Notes under the pieces: model-generated
Told to the model about the DNA's origin: nothing
The model's input: the letters and a program-made list of their open reading frames with translations, nothing else
Database searches by the model: none
Shown here: in pieces, positions 48,523-60,848 of the stretch
How positions within the stretch are numbered: the first letter of the stretch is position 1
Layout: every line of letters starts with the position of its first letter
Program-made: the position numbers and the translations under genes
From: Diprion similis
Taxonomy: Eukaryota > Arthropoda > Insecta > Hymenoptera > Diprionidae
NCBI RefSeq assembly: GCF_021155765.1
Contig: NC_060116.1
Location: 12,338,001-12,402,000 of the forward strand
Length of the DNA stretch: 64,000 bases
Direction: 5' to 3'

Positions 48523-49741
48523 ATGAGAGTCGTTGCCATTCTCGTCACCATTTTGGCAGTCTCATTGGTGAGTTATCGTTTTAATGCACAGTATTACTAT
48601 TGATTGACAAATTGGCAATGAAAAGCCTACTCAAATTCAGGATTGTGGAAAACAATCCAACCAAATACTCACATCGTTTAGGGCTGATGACTATATAATA
48701 TCTGAGGTTTTATATCTATACGTACCTCAAAGTCGTTTCTGGAGTTTATTTTATTCGCTCCAGTACTGCGTCAGATTTTTATTCTGTTATTGTAATTGTT
48801 GTTATTATTCTATCTGATATTGAGATGCCAATTGTTCTCCTTTCGATCCACAGGCTGCCCCATCAGGACCAGGATTTTACTCTGAGGAGGCGGATGCGTC
48901 GAAGAAGGTAGAGAAGTTCTCCCTTGAAGGTCCTCTTCTGCAGGACGAAAACATCAGTTTGAAAAAGGAGGTGGAGACTCAAGAAGTACCGGAAGTTGTT
49001 GCGGTTGATGATGAGGAAAAGAATGATGCCAACGAGGCCCCGTACAGGAAGCCGACCATCGACGATTACAGGGATCTGTGCCGAACGAGCAATGGAGTCT
49101 CATACGGAGAAGTTGCGATTTTCGGTGAGAAGTTGGGCGATGATGCTCCACAGGAAATGAAATGCTACGTTCAGTGCATACAGGAGTATCTTGAAGACGT
49201 GAGTAATGCGGGGCATGGATAAAACGTGCATTTCGAATTCGAAAACAAGCAGAGCGAAGGAGGTTGATAATCGGAAAAGTCTAATTTTTTCCATCTTTCA
49301 TTAACAGAAACGCGAGAAAATAATGAAGAAGTATAATGACATATTTTGGAAGACCATAGAGGTCGTGGATGAGACTAGAGACCAGGCTGCAAAGTTAAAA
49401 ATCTGCGAAAACATAGGTGAGTTAATTATCTGAATCGTGATCACGACCTTAAAACAAACTTGTGATAAATTCTGACGTACCAACTGATGGTAAATTACCA
49501 AGGATCGATACTCTTTCCTGAATGACATTATACATGATGTGGTTTGTGGTTAACAATAAGGTTGGAAAATACAGGAGCCGGCGCTCCTCGTGTGATGATA
49601 GGGTGGATACTTTTTAAGATTCTCCTATTCGGTTGCACTGTACTAATGAATTTTTATTTCTCAATTCTGCCAACAGCGATTGATGATCCCTGCCATGTGG
49701 GGTACTTCAAACTTGCCTGCTTGATGAGATCAGGGAAGTAG
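48523..49741 (+). CDS. OBP-3: odorant-binding protein with long acidic N-terminal extension
   Basis: Secreted six-cysteine PBP/GOBP protein. Exons 48523-48567, 48854-49198, 49308-49416 and 49677-49741; 187 aa, about 50 longer than the other single-domain members. Exon 1 is the signal peptide (MRVVAILVTILAVSL). Between it and C1 (DLC) there are about 75 residues, rich in Glu/Asp/Lys and low in complexity (VETQEVPEVVAVDDEEK), where classic OBPs have 15-25. The OBP core then follows: MKCYVQC (C2-X3-C3), KIC (C4), DPC (C5), LAC (C6). Intron phases are 0-0-1. The extension is encoded in the same exon as C1-C3 with no break in frame, so it is not a misjoined intron. What the extension does is unknown. 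Confidence 0.94.
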
Positions 49742-52094
49742 AATGGCTGGGAAGTCCGCTGACGGGATCTGAAATGACGATTGTTATTTCGATTGTTTAT
49801 TTCTAATGATTGTTTGTCTGTAACCAAATCCACATAAGCACTTTCATTGTAATGAATTATTGTTTGAGGTTTAAAAGAGAAGAATAGTAGTTCGGTACCT
49901 AGAAGTGTATTTTACGAATCTAAGAATTTTAATGATCTGTATAATATAGAGATCAGTGAAGAACTTGCACGAGTGGATGTTGAGAAAAGAAAGTAGAAGA
50001 TTATATCCAGCGTATGAAATGACGAAATGCGATTTTCAAACTTCCCTTCAAACATGTAAACGTTCGCGTTTACGTCCCATAGAAAGCGGGACGTCGCTGA
50101 ACTTGAATATCGAATCTAAGTAGGGCTTCAGGCAGCTTCGTACCAATCTTGGGTAAAGAGGGGGAAAAAAACTGAATATTGGTTGGAAAATAAATAGGCC
50201 ATTGGTGGTGAGAAACGAGAAGATGGTTAAAAAGTTGAGAGGATGAGTCTGCCGAGAAGTGATAAAAGATAGAAGGAGGGAATGGAATAACGGTTCATTA
50301 TTACCCATAATAACAATATTGGACAAACCTAGAAGTTTGGTACAGAAAAGACTTGAGACTAAGTGAGCATAGCGTTGAGGGCTAATGAATAACTATAGAA
50401 AAAGAGAGTAAGAGCAGTAAGAGAGTAAAATACACGGTGGTATTTGTCGGCAGCATCGAAGGCAAAGGACAGGCAGCTGTCACCACCAAATTCCGGATCT
50501 TCTTTTGTGAAGACGCTGAATGGGGCTCGATCTCTACAAAATATCATAAAGGGGTGAATGAAAATGCTCGATTATCGAACCTTCCGATCTCGGAAAGACG
50601 ATTGAATACATGGATCGTGTTTTCGCGTCTGGCTAAATTTAGTTCCAATTTCACTTAAGATACTTATAATTTCGCGTTTTGTAATGGACCGATAATTGAA
50701 CTGTTTCAATGCTTTCGAAAAGATTTTGGTATCGAAAAATTTAAACACAGAAACAAATCTCGCTGATGAAATCAGAACTTTCAGGTTAAACGGGTTTGTG
50801 ACTCAATGTATAACGAATATCGGTGATTTGGTGCTTCCTGTGCTGTTCATTAAAAGAAAAAACATGTTGTACGATCCTGCAGCGAGCCTTTTAGCGAGGA
50901 TTTTCATGCAACAAGCAGGCTGAAGTTCTCACGCCTTGAAGAATCTTAAAATAAGGATTGCATAGCGGAAAAACCCATCTTGGATCTCGAGGTTTCTGGA
51001 ACGGGGCCGTTGGGTTTCGAATGAGGCGCTATTTTTATAGGTCAAGTCATATTTTACATGCAACCTTGGATTAACAGAGACTGAATAAAGTGACTTGTTC
51101 GACTGATTGTGAGAATGAGTATCTTGCTGCAGGTAAAAAAGATGCAAAGATTATCAAATCGGAAATTGAATCCAGTCACCGTTTTTCCAAAACGGTTCTT
51201 ATGTGACCAATTTGAAGTTAGTATGTAGTCATACGCACGACTTAATCTCACATGGGAAATTCGCTTCGTCGCATGAGATGTGAATCTTATTTTTACCCTC
51301 GGAAATTATATCGAAAAGTAAATATTTTTGAAAATAACAGTAACTGAGCTCACGAATAAAAATTTAATCTACTCGCGAGTTTCAAAAGTATGGAAGGATA
51401 TTTTTCAATGATTTGAGGACTTGAGTTTCATTCTCATTCTCAGATGATAGAAATTTGTTTTAAAATCATTAAAAAAAATGTGGTCAGGGTTTTACGATCC
51501 ATTTTTTAGTGATCCGGAGCGGTCTTTTCCGAAATGAATAAGTGTAGTCTGGGTTGAAAAAGAGTTGTGAAGAGTTTTCTTCGGGAGTATTGAGTATGCC
51601 CAGATATCGGAATAGAAACGATACACACACATACACATATACAGACATACCCACATGCATAACATATGCACGAAAATATTGCGGAATAGGTTATTCATAG
51701 TTACGACAATCGATCGTATTATTAATTATAACAAATCATGTTTTATTTGTCATTAACAGTTAAATGGAGTTCTAAGGCGATCGTTGGAAAACAATTCATT
51801 TGTGATTACTTTTATGGGCGGTTAAGGTAGACATTCAGTTGCACTCAATGGATAATTAAGCCCAAGAAAACAACCGATATCCATCGGTGATTGTTATCGT
51901 AATGTGACAGTTTGACTTCTTGAAAGCATGAGTGTATAAACTTTTCATCATCACGACCTCGACTCATTTGGTATAAAAGCATGGACTACCACATTGAGAA
52001 AGTCAGTTCTGCTTATCAAGAGCAAAACGTTCAGTCCGACTAAATTGCATTGCTGGTAAATCGATACCGTTCATTTGCGAATCCAAGAAACAAG
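49742..52094. other. Spacer between OBP-3 and OBP-4
   Basis: AT-rich, no exon or OBP remnant recognised. Carries the OBP-4 TATA box near its right end; AATAAA at 50189-50194 is a possible distal OBP-3 signal. Confidence 0.55.
51972..51979 (+). promoter_or_regulatory. TATA box of OBP-4
   Basis: TATAAAAG 116 bases before the ATG at 52095. Confidence 0.65.
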
Positions 52095-53109
52095 ATGAAC
52101 TACTTGCTTTTGACATTCGCCTGCCTGTCCGTTATCGTAGGGGTAAGAATTGAAAATCATCCCCTCATAGAGGGATTAAAATCTATATTTCGACGACCAT
52201 TGGAACATGCGGGCATTTTTATTTTCAGACCATAGCTGCAGAATTAGCTGACCATCATGTGGAAATCAGGAAGAAGTGTTCAGCCGAAAATCATTTGGAC
52301 AAAGGTAGAATGACATCTTGCGTTAATTCTTCAATATGATATTTATTTTTAAATGCTTTTGGAGCGGAATCGTCTGGTGTTGATCTTCTTTGGTGTAAAA
52401 ATTTACGGCAAGTCCACGATACTGAAAAAAAAAAAAATAATGACATCTGCATCTCCTTCTTATCTCAGTTAATTTAAATGTTATATGCACGTCTAGCTCC
52501 CTGATCAGACTGGTTTTGATCTTTCTTTTTCTATGCCCTCGAAAATCTAGTATCAGTCAACGCGGTGTATTTAGCAAATCCAAAGTCAAATTGCTACCTG
52601 AAATGTTTCCTCGAGAGCAACAAATTGGTAATTTCATCATCAACTGTAATCAGAGAATAAATAAACATTTATTTCATCTTTCAATTGTTTGTCATCCTTT
52701 CTCGTCCGCAGATCAATGCATACGGTGAGTTTGACATTCCCGCGGCACTCATGCTCATGGACCCGTCAATTCGCGAACAGGCCAGACCATTGGCGGAGAA
52801 ATGTGACAGATATAACTCGAAAATTGAGGATTTATGCGATAAGTCGCACGCAGTGATAGATTGCTTCTTCAAGGAAGCTCCAGCGGTGAGTTGTTTGCAC
52901 TTTGAAAAATTTTACAACGTACTACGAATTCAAAAGACGACAAGATAATTATTAAAAATCGTGAGGGATAAAATTTTTGCTCCTGGGAATATGATTTTAA
53001 GGGAAATCTTGTTAGTTTGAAATTTTGCCAAGCTTCGTTAATCAACAATTCGTCACCGTTGTTTCAGCTCTTCCCACAGCTGGGAATATTCGAGCCTCCT
53101 CAACTCTGA
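52095..53109 (+). CDS. OBP-4: odorant-binding protein, short C1-C2 spacing
   Basis: Secreted PBP/GOBP carrier. Exons 52095-52142, 52229-52304, 52551-52627, 52712-52885 and 53068-53109; 138 aa. The signal peptide begins MNYLLLTFACLSVIVG and runs into exon 2 (TIAAE). Cysteines: KKC (C1), SNCYLKC (C2-X3-C3), EKC (C4), DLC (C5), IDC (C6). C1 and C2 are separated by 22 residues instead of the 27 seen in OBP-1 and OBP-3. The C-terminus is an extended hydrophobic tail, LFPQLGIFEPPQL, in a separate last exon; in the family such tails can fold into the binding pocket. Exons 2-5 have exactly the same lengths as in OBP-5 (76, 77, 174, 42), so the two are tandem duplicates. Poly(A) signal at 53272-53277. 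Confidence 0.95.
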
Positions 53110-53271
53110 TGATCAACGACCCGAACAGACGAAAATATTGAGCAGGATTTACCAATAGTTGTCGAGCTGCAAGTTGGAGTGTTTCTCTTTTTTTATAAAT
53201 ATCCGTTACATATTCTGATGACACAATAATTCCCATGTAATCTTACTGTAGTCCCCCAATTCTATCCTACC

Positions 53272-53277
53272 AATAAA
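53272..53277 (+). terminator. Poly(A) signal of OBP-4
   Basis: AATAAA 163 bases after the OBP-4 stop. Confidence 0.6.
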
Positions 53278-56200
53278 GCATATAAAAATCCAAACCATGC
53301 AGTACGAATCAATGTAAGTTTCATTTAAGTTCAAAGTACTATTACCATTTGTTAGGATTAATTAATACCACACTGAAACAGTGAGAGGAAATTTCCGCCG
53401 GAAGTTTAATTGGCATATGAAACTTAAGGCTTTCAGCACACCAATTAGCAGAAGAATTTCGACAAAAGTTACTAGGCTTGCGAGAAAATCAGAATATTCC
53501 TGGAATGGATTTGATAAAGCAGAAACATTACCAGGTATTAGCAGACGACGCGATTCGCAGGTGATTTCCATCCCGACAGACGGTAAGATCCCGAGGATCG
53601 ATAACTTATCTACGGTGATTGAGGGATTCATCGATCCTGGAAAGCTGATATTTCGCTAGCAACAGTCCATGCTTTCGTGGACTTTGATCAACGGATGTTA
53701 ATTAATGATTTTTTTTTTGCGCTTTTGCTAATTCAGGTTAGTTGAGTCGTCAGAATGAGGAACTCCTCGACGAAATCTGGATTAGGGATCGGCAATCACA
53801 TCATAGTTTTTTTAAATTTGCGTGACACGTGTAGTTGTGAGTACAGACATAAAAGTACTAACAATAGTTGACAAAGAATTGATATTGAAATAAAACATTG
53901 AAACTGAAAAAGATCGGAGCAAAACCAAATCTGTGGTTGAAAAAAATTGAAAATATGATGTCTAAAATTCATCTCAAATATTTCCATATTTGGTTTATAC
54001 AAGATTTACTCTCGGCCGCTTAATTCGAAGATCAAATCTCAGGGTTACACGTACGCAGCCTCTCGCCGATGGGGAATGAGAGGAAAATGAAAAAAGGGAA
54101 AAGAAAAACGTGAATATACGATCGGAAATAAATGGGATTTAGGCGATGAGGAATGGAGTCGTCGGTGAAAATGGAAGGAATATAGAAAGGGGAGAAGATA
54201 AGAAAATTATGTCGGGTAGCCACGTCGTGTTGACGTTTAACGACGGTGACAAGGAGGCAAAAATCTTTTGGATATATTTTCATTTTGAGTGAAAGCCAAC
54301 GCGTGGATATAATATATACTTATAATATTCCTCGAGTCGGTGACTCGGCTGATGTTTCGAGACCAAAGTCGGCGGCTATATGTATATATCAGAGAACGAA
54401 AAGCGTAATAACAGAAAATACATTTTGACGTTTATTTGCCACAAATAATTTTCACCGTCAATTTGCCCGCGCCACCAAATTACAATACGATTAGAATTCG
54501 TTGATAATACTCCAAAAATGTATAATTTTTCAATTCCTAAACGTGGTCATTTAAAAGTTTAAATTTTAAATTTAATTTAAAAACCAAAAGCTGTTTGTAC
54601 GTGTTATTTGCCTGCTGGTAATAGAATGGCTAAAGAATCATAGCTGAATACAGTCAGTTTAGTTCTAGGTACATACAGTGTACCTAAATGCGGCTGTTAT
54701 ACAATTCACGAGGCAACGAGCGGTTTATCGTGAACCTACCTAGGCATATACGCTGTGTTACGCAATCATTGCGGAGATTACTGCTGCCTGTGTAATTAGA
54801 TAATTGAAAAGGATTGCGAGGGACGCCGTTGTACTTTGTAAGGGAAGGGGGGAGTTTATTTTTGTATGATAAAAACATAAAAATTTTCAAACCTTAGATT
54901 GCCATTTTCGAAAACATTTCGTATTTACCGACGATTCTGTAAAATGACTTGGCCGTTCTGCTAATCTTTGGAGAACAAAGATTCTTGCTTTATCTTCGAT
55001 TAAAATATTCTGCTCCAATAAAAATTATTTGACAGTGATTCCTGAATTCTTATACGCGTGAGAAAATTAATTTATATTGCTTGAAACAAATCTAAAATCA
55101 TGATCTGCTTTAACAAATGTCTCAAAGTTTAAGCAAATTTTATCATCCTGCATGAAAATATTTTTTGAATTCTCTAGTTTGTAGCTGCAGGAAAATCTTT
55201 GAACGAATATCCAATATACTGCAGTTGACATCGAGTCCTGAAGTACGGCATGTGCAGCTCTTTGAATCGTTACTCAAACTTCCGGATGATGGGAAGAGCA
55301 GGCGATTAAATCGTGTCTATCGCAATTTAGATGAGTAATTTTCAAATTTTTCAACCCGGGGGATACGATGTGCGGAATTTCCGGAGGTTTTCCAATATTT
55401 CATTCCGCACATCGGCCCGCTTCACGTTTGGAAATCTTTTATCCGAATTCACCGATAAATTGTTCATCGGCAGTTCCCAGGAGACGAGATCCGATGATTG
55501 AAATTTTCGAAAATCACACAACACCGAGAATCGTCGTTGCTGAAAAATCTATATTTTCAATTTAGTTTGAAAAAAAAAAATGAATATAACTAATTGTGCG
55601 CACTAATTTCGCAGGACACGCGAACGGCTGCAGGTGTGATCAGGAACGATAAAGTAACGGTGGCAACAAAGCCCCGCAGACGCATTGTAAGTACAATTCT
55701 GCACTTTGCTTTCGTAATAAATCACAAGTGTATCGCGTGCAGTGCGTTTTTGTCCATTTATCACGTACGTAAGTATTTTTTAGACTTATATTACAAGCGC
55801 AGCGACTGCGGAGTCCGAAGAAACGGAAAAACGCAACGTGACGTAACGTTGAAATGTATGCGGCAATTTTATCGTCCTCGCGAGACGCTGGAATCTCAAG
55901 CACATCCACTTGGGTATTTAGATATGCATTTCCCTCCAGAGAGAAAACGCACCCGAAAATGGTCGTCGTGGAATCTGATAGCGGAGCTGCATACGTATAA
56001 AAACTATCATCTGGTTGATTTGCGGCGAATCATGGTTAATAATGGTAATGAAAAAAGAGGATGCGAGGGTCTACACCCACTGTTTAAAATGGCGACTCTC
56101 CAACGCTGCGGCTAAATTTCCTCGAGCTGAGAATCCTGTTCCAATTTTAGAGTGAGCAGAATTCTAGCACTGAACCGCATTCGACGATCGTGACTCGGTC

Positions 56201-57135
56201 CTTGCTCTTTTGCACCCTCTCGAAATTGACAGGCTGGCAAAACTCAGGTCTAGAATCGAAATTCGACACTTTCCCGGAGTCGGACTCCTTCTCCGTCCAG
56301 CCGAATGGCGTGAAAAGGTAAAGGTAATGGAAAAGAGTGGAAATGGGCGGAGAACGTGCGGCGGAACTTCGCGACCGTCGATGAATGCAAATTGGAATGA
56401 TTACTGTTCGCGTGCTTCCTCATTCCGCTTGTACAGAAAATACCCGACGATTCTTACTTTCGATCGTCAACGAGTTTTAATCACGTCACTTGCCCACGAC
56501 TCGAGAATAGAACGTGATCACGATAGTTTAAGGAAAAAAGGAACCTCCTTGCGAAATATATTTTACAGAGTTCCATAGACTTTTTGAGTGCAGTTGATGT
56601 GGGCCCAGAGTTTACTGGCTGCATCCGGCGTTTCGATTTTCACCTGATTCCATCCAAACACGATACACTTTACCCCCTCTTACGAAAAACTCGCGTTTCT
56701 CATCAGCCCATTAAATCCATGTTTTCGTTCTTGAGGTGATTTCGTCATTGCATCCTGAGAAGGTCGCTAAGAAACGAGCAGATTGTTTCCAAGAACCTCG
56801 CTTTTCCATCGAGTTGTGTATGGAAATTTTACTGAAAACAGTATTCAACGTTAGATTAAACCGTCACCCATGCTAACGCTCAGCATGTGAACGTTATATG
56901 GATGTAATTTGAAGACACGAAAATACATTAGAAAATCGTTATTTCACAAGCGTGAAAATAGACTATGGACAAATATCAATTATTGGCTAATCGATATTTG
57001 TTACGTTACCAACTGAAAAAATAATCTATTTATAGCCAGCTGTACTTTCATTTCGGGCGGTTTAAATAATCATAATTGACTCGAATTCATCGCGTTTCTT
57101 GTATTATTGTCAAAGAGAACGTCATTCGAGTTTGA

Positions 57136-57143
57136 TATAAAAG
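57136..57143 (+). promoter_or_regulatory. TATA box of OBP-5
   Basis: TATAAAAG 72 bases before the ATG at 57215; the flanks (ATAAAAGCG) resemble those of OBP-4 (ATAAAAGCA). Confidence 0.65.
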
Positions 57144-57214
57144 CGAAACATCGGTTTTCGATTCCACATCAAAACGGTCCGTCCATCGCAGCTGAATCCT
57201 GCCGATCCGTAAAA

Positions 57215-58204
57215 ATGATGAAGTACTTACTCTCGACTTGTGCCTTGGCCTGTCTTCTGCTGCAGGTAAATAATAATCCGTATTAAACTTTTCTGTATTT
57301 TTGAATTGTCTTTAAATAAAAAATTTCATCCGTGACAGGCGAACGGCGAGCTGTTACCCGATCACCAAGCTGCAAACAGAGCACATTGCAAGGCAGAGAC
57401 TGGTCTGAAACAAGGTAATAGAATGGAGAACGTCTTACGCAAATCTAAGCCCAATTTAAAAAAATAATAATAACAATAACAATATCTGGTGACCAGGCAG
57501 TCATTAAAATGAAACCTTCCTGTGATTATCGTTGTTCGAATTAGTAGCAGTAATAAGCTAACGTACGACGACTCTGACTCACGATTTACAAGTGATAAAA
57601 CATAGTGAACTGGTTCACTTCGGTCGATCCACGGCTCGCTTATCTAACCAATTATCTCCGTTTTCTATTTCATTGCCAACTCTCCACAATTCGTCATCCA
57701 GCCTCTTCCGATGCCGCTTATCTCGCCCAACCAAGTGCGAAGTGCTACGTGAAATGCGTATTCGAGAGGAATGGATTGGTAATTTTCATAATACTTTTGC
57801 CTTATTGTCTCCGCTTACTTGAAGGCAACAATTTTCCAACTATTCGCTCATTCATTAGGAAAATTGTTCCAATGCTAATCCTTTTTTTTCCCGCAAGTTT
57901 GCCGCGAATGAAGGTAACTTCGTTGACCGGGCCTTAACTTTGGTCGACCCGAGCATTCGCACGCTAGCCAGACCGGTGGCTCAATCCTGCTTCAACAAGT
58001 TCGTAAAAGTTTCCGACAGATGCGAAAAGTCATACGGAATCGTAAAATGCATGTACGACCTGGTATCGCCGGTGAGTTTAGCTGATCATTATTGGCTCTA
58101 TAAGGCAACTTGAAAAAAAAAGATCGATGTCGACTGGTTCATGGTTGTTTTTTTTTCTACAGATTTTCAAAGTGCTGGGTTTGTTCGAACCGCCTGAGAT
58201 ATAA
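57215..58204 (+). CDS. OBP-5: odorant-binding protein, paralogue of OBP-4
   Basis: Secreted PBP/GOBP carrier. Exons 57215-57265, 57339-57414, 57702-57778, 57898-58071 and 58163-58204; 139 aa. Signal peptide MMKYLLSTCALACLLLQ plus ANG. Cysteines: AHC (C1), AKCYVKC (C2-X3-C3), QSC (C4), DRC (C5), VKC (C6), with the same shortened C1-C2 spacing as OBP-4. The tail IFKVLGLFEPPEI matches the OBP-4 tail (LGIFEPPQL). The shared block VDPSIRTLARPVA against MDPSIREQARPLA, and exons 2-5 of identical length, show an old tandem duplication with strong protein divergence. The exon-4 acceptor (GCAAG|TTT) follows a long pyrimidine run. Poly(A) signal at 58378-58383. Confidence 0.95.
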
Positions 58205-58377
58205 GAGTGAAAAACATGAAGTTGATGAAAAGGTTGGTGGCCAGCAGATTTCGCCGTTTCATTGCCTGGATCTAACGACACGAATTTTTTATTTGCATAT
58301 CGTATTGTTACAGTGTTAAATCTTTATCGTTTTAAGTCTGTGACAATTATCTTATTTTTCTGTTCTTCGAATCCAAT

Positions 58378-58383
58378 AATAAA
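58378..58383 (+). terminator. Poly(A) signal of OBP-5
   Basis: AATAAA 174 bases after the OBP-5 stop. Confidence 0.6.
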
Positions 58384-58911
58384 GAGTATTTTGCGTTGAA
58401 AATGATTTTGATACGGGTTGGGTTATCAGTTTCTGTTCACAGGGTGAGTTCAATTATTATAATCAACAATCTTGAGTTTGTTCAACTCGTTTAATGTCAT
58501 TGATTAAATCCTCTTCGTCTTGAGCCTTCAGGGCCGAAAATATGTCGCTAATTGGCTTTATTGAATCGAATTGAATTCCTCCAAGCTCCGATAGTGCGAA
58601 TAAGAGAAATTAGGCGCCTAATTAGTGTAATAAGTGAAATATTCAACGAAGCATTGCCCGAAAAATGGAGCAAAAGAATAATCGAAGCAGAACCAATTCA
58701 TCAAAAGAGGTGAATGTGAAACTGCCTGAGCAACGGTTTTTGTTGTTTAAAAAATGCGCTTTTGCTATCTTCGTGCAGGTGGAACGAAAACGAGTTGATA
58801 GTCGGAGCCAGAAACGACGGTTTAGGAATCATTTACGCGTGATCCGCTTGTTGTTTGGCGTCGTAAAGTGCCATTTGCGCAATCACCGAGCGATAACGCA
58901 GCGCCGCACCG

Positions 58912-58918
58912 TATAAAG
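58912..58918 (+). promoter_or_regulatory. TATA box of OBP-6
   Basis: TATAAAG 178 bases before the ATG at 59096, the longest such distance in the cluster. Confidence 0.5.
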
Positions 58919-59095
58919 TATGCGAAACGCACGGGCGGACAAAAACGACGTTAATTAGAAAAGGTAATGAATTGGCTCGGATGTGCCCCGCGTGCAGTTC
59001 GCATTTAATTGAGCCTGGAATTGCACCTGAGGTAGCTGGCTGTTCTCTCATTCGAAATCGGGCTTATCACGGGTTTGAATCGATCAGGCCGAACA

Positions 59096-60775
59096 ATGAG
59101 AGGCCCAACGAGCGTCTTGATCCTGGTCCTCTTCGCAGCAATTCTCCAGGTACGAATATAAAGCAAGAAGGCAAGAAATTGAAAGACCAAAGTAACTAAC
59201 AAAAGGGAAATAGAAAATTAAAACGAGCCATTGCGAGATCCTCTCATTGAGCAAGATTGTACGATTATTCATCCGCAATTAGAGTTTGAAAGACGACGCA
59301 ACGCCACGCGAGGCTTGACGGGTCGGATGTTTGTCGCGCAGTTTCAAACACGGCCGAGGGAGTACAAACATTATTTTCGGTTTGCCGACGAGGCCTAATC
59401 GCGAGTGCAATTAAGGCAATTGGCAATTTGAGCAGAGGACATATCATCTCATCTCGCAGCCCTCTACTCGGCAAGTACAATCATAATACACGTTCAGATA
59501 GACCGTTTCAAGGAGAACATCTGTACCCACGCGCTTGCAAAACCTACATCGTATCACATTCGTCGTACACACAGACATAAGAATAAGACACGTCATCGCG
59601 ATCACAAATTTCAAAGTGCTCGCAATTATCGGCACAACGAGCTTAAATCTTTCTTAAGCCTCAAGGAATTATCCAGGCCATTTTCCTTTTCCGCTTGCAG
59701 AGCCAGCAGGCGAAGGCGAACGTGAGGAAGGAGTGTCGCAGGGCGAGCGGCGTCTCCTGGGGTAAGGAAAGAAATCGGCATCCCATTAAAGTCCTAGTTT
59801 GACCCTTCGCTATCGGGTCGACGACCGAAAGCGGTATTGTCCAGTTAAGCCAATAACGAAGCCAGCAGTTATGTAGCCGTTAACTACAATCCTCCACCGA
59901 CGAATCAGCCTCCGCTTGCTCCAATACCTCCTCCCCCCTCCCCCGAACCCTCTTCCCCTCCTGCATCACGCGGTGCCGTGGCCTAGTTGACGCTTTGCAG
60001 ACGACCGAAAGACCGGATGCCGTCGTGATTGAGACACAGAATTGGCAATATACATAATATCTTTACCGAGACTTTATTGTACCCTCTGTATCAGCTCAGT
60101 TCTCTGCAGCTTTCGCAATTGCGGTTCAATTTGCGCGATGCTCGGTTTGTTTTCTTTTCTTTTCTTTTTTTTCTGATTTTTATTTTTAGTTTTTTAACCC
60201 CAACTCATCAGCCTTGATGTACCTATAGACAACTGGAAAGATAGAAAAAATTTGTTCCCATTTTCCTCAGCTTCCCTGAAGCGGTTGAAGAAAGGCAACT
60301 TCGAGGAAGTCGATTCGAAATTGAAATGCTACCTGAAATGCTTTATGGTGAAGAACGGAGTTATGAGCGAGGACAACGAGATAGAGATTGAAAATACCAT
60401 GAGGCACTTGCCGAGGAAGCTGCAGAGCGGATCGCGCGAAATATTAGAGAGATGCAAAACTATGCGTGAGTTATTCGGTGTGTTCGAAACAAGCGAATCT
60501 CGTCTTTAACATCCAATTTCACTTGATAATTACCGATGCAGGTGGTGAGGATTCGTGCGACACGGCTTTCCAGATAGCTAAATGCTACATCACGGCGCAC
60601 CCAGAGGTGAGAAACAAGGTTTGGAACCAGGGAGGCACGAGTAGAAAAAGCTTTGAGCTGGTCAGACGGCGATATTCAGCTTCGAACTGAGAGGTCGGCG
60701 TTACAAATGGATTCTCCAAGCTGTAATGCTTCGTGTATTAACTTTCAGGTATTGCGGAGGGTTGCTTTGGTGTGA
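59096..60775 (+). CDS. OBP-6: classic six-cysteine, basic odorant-binding protein
   Basis: Secreted PBP/GOBP carrier. Exons 59096-59149, 59701-59761, 60271-60465, 60542-60606 and 60749-60775; 133 aa. Signal peptide MRGPTSVLILVLFAAILQ, continuing SQQAKA in exon 2. Cysteines: KEC (C1), LKCYLKC (C2-X3-C3), ERC (C4), DSC (C5), AKC (C6). The chain is unusually rich in Lys/Arg (RKECRRAS, LKRLKKG, RHLPRKLQ) compared with the acidic OBP-2 and OBP-3. Intron phases are 0-1-1-0: the third ancestral intron is lost and its flanking exons are fused into one of 195 bases. The last exon is 27 bases (VLRRVALV). Poly(A) signal at 60843-60848. Confidence 0.95.
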
Positions 60776-60842
60776 AGAACTCGCGATTCGGCTGGAACGT
60801 TATTTGGACATTTGAAAAACGTTGCTTTTTCGTGCAAGTTGA

Positions 60843-60848
60843 AATAAA
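60843..60848 (+). terminator. Poly(A) signal of OBP-6
   Basis: AATAAA 68 bases after the stop, followed by TGTGTACG. Confidence 0.6.

Larger units (their letters stand above)
53110..57214. other. Long spacer between OBP-4 and OBP-5
   Basis: 4.1 kb with the OBP-4 poly(A) signal on the left and the OBP-5 TATA box on the right. No OBP exon, tRNA or transposon end was recognised. Unspliced frames of 92 codons (53381-53659) and 173 codons (55594-56115) lack splice sites, signal peptide or family motifs. Confidence 0.5.
58205..59095. other. Spacer between OBP-5 and OBP-6
   Basis: Holds the OBP-5 3' UTR (AATAAA at 58378-58383) and the OBP-6 TATA box. No exon seen. Confidence 0.6.

Noticed and set aside
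53381-53659. A possible extra OBP exon after OBP-4
   Set aside because: The 92-codon frame has no cysteines and no acceptor or donor fitting the cluster pattern.
55594-56115. A 173-codon plus-strand frame between OBP-4 and OBP-5
   Set aside because: No signal peptide, no OBP cysteine pattern and no splice sites. It does not look like an OBP pseudogene.
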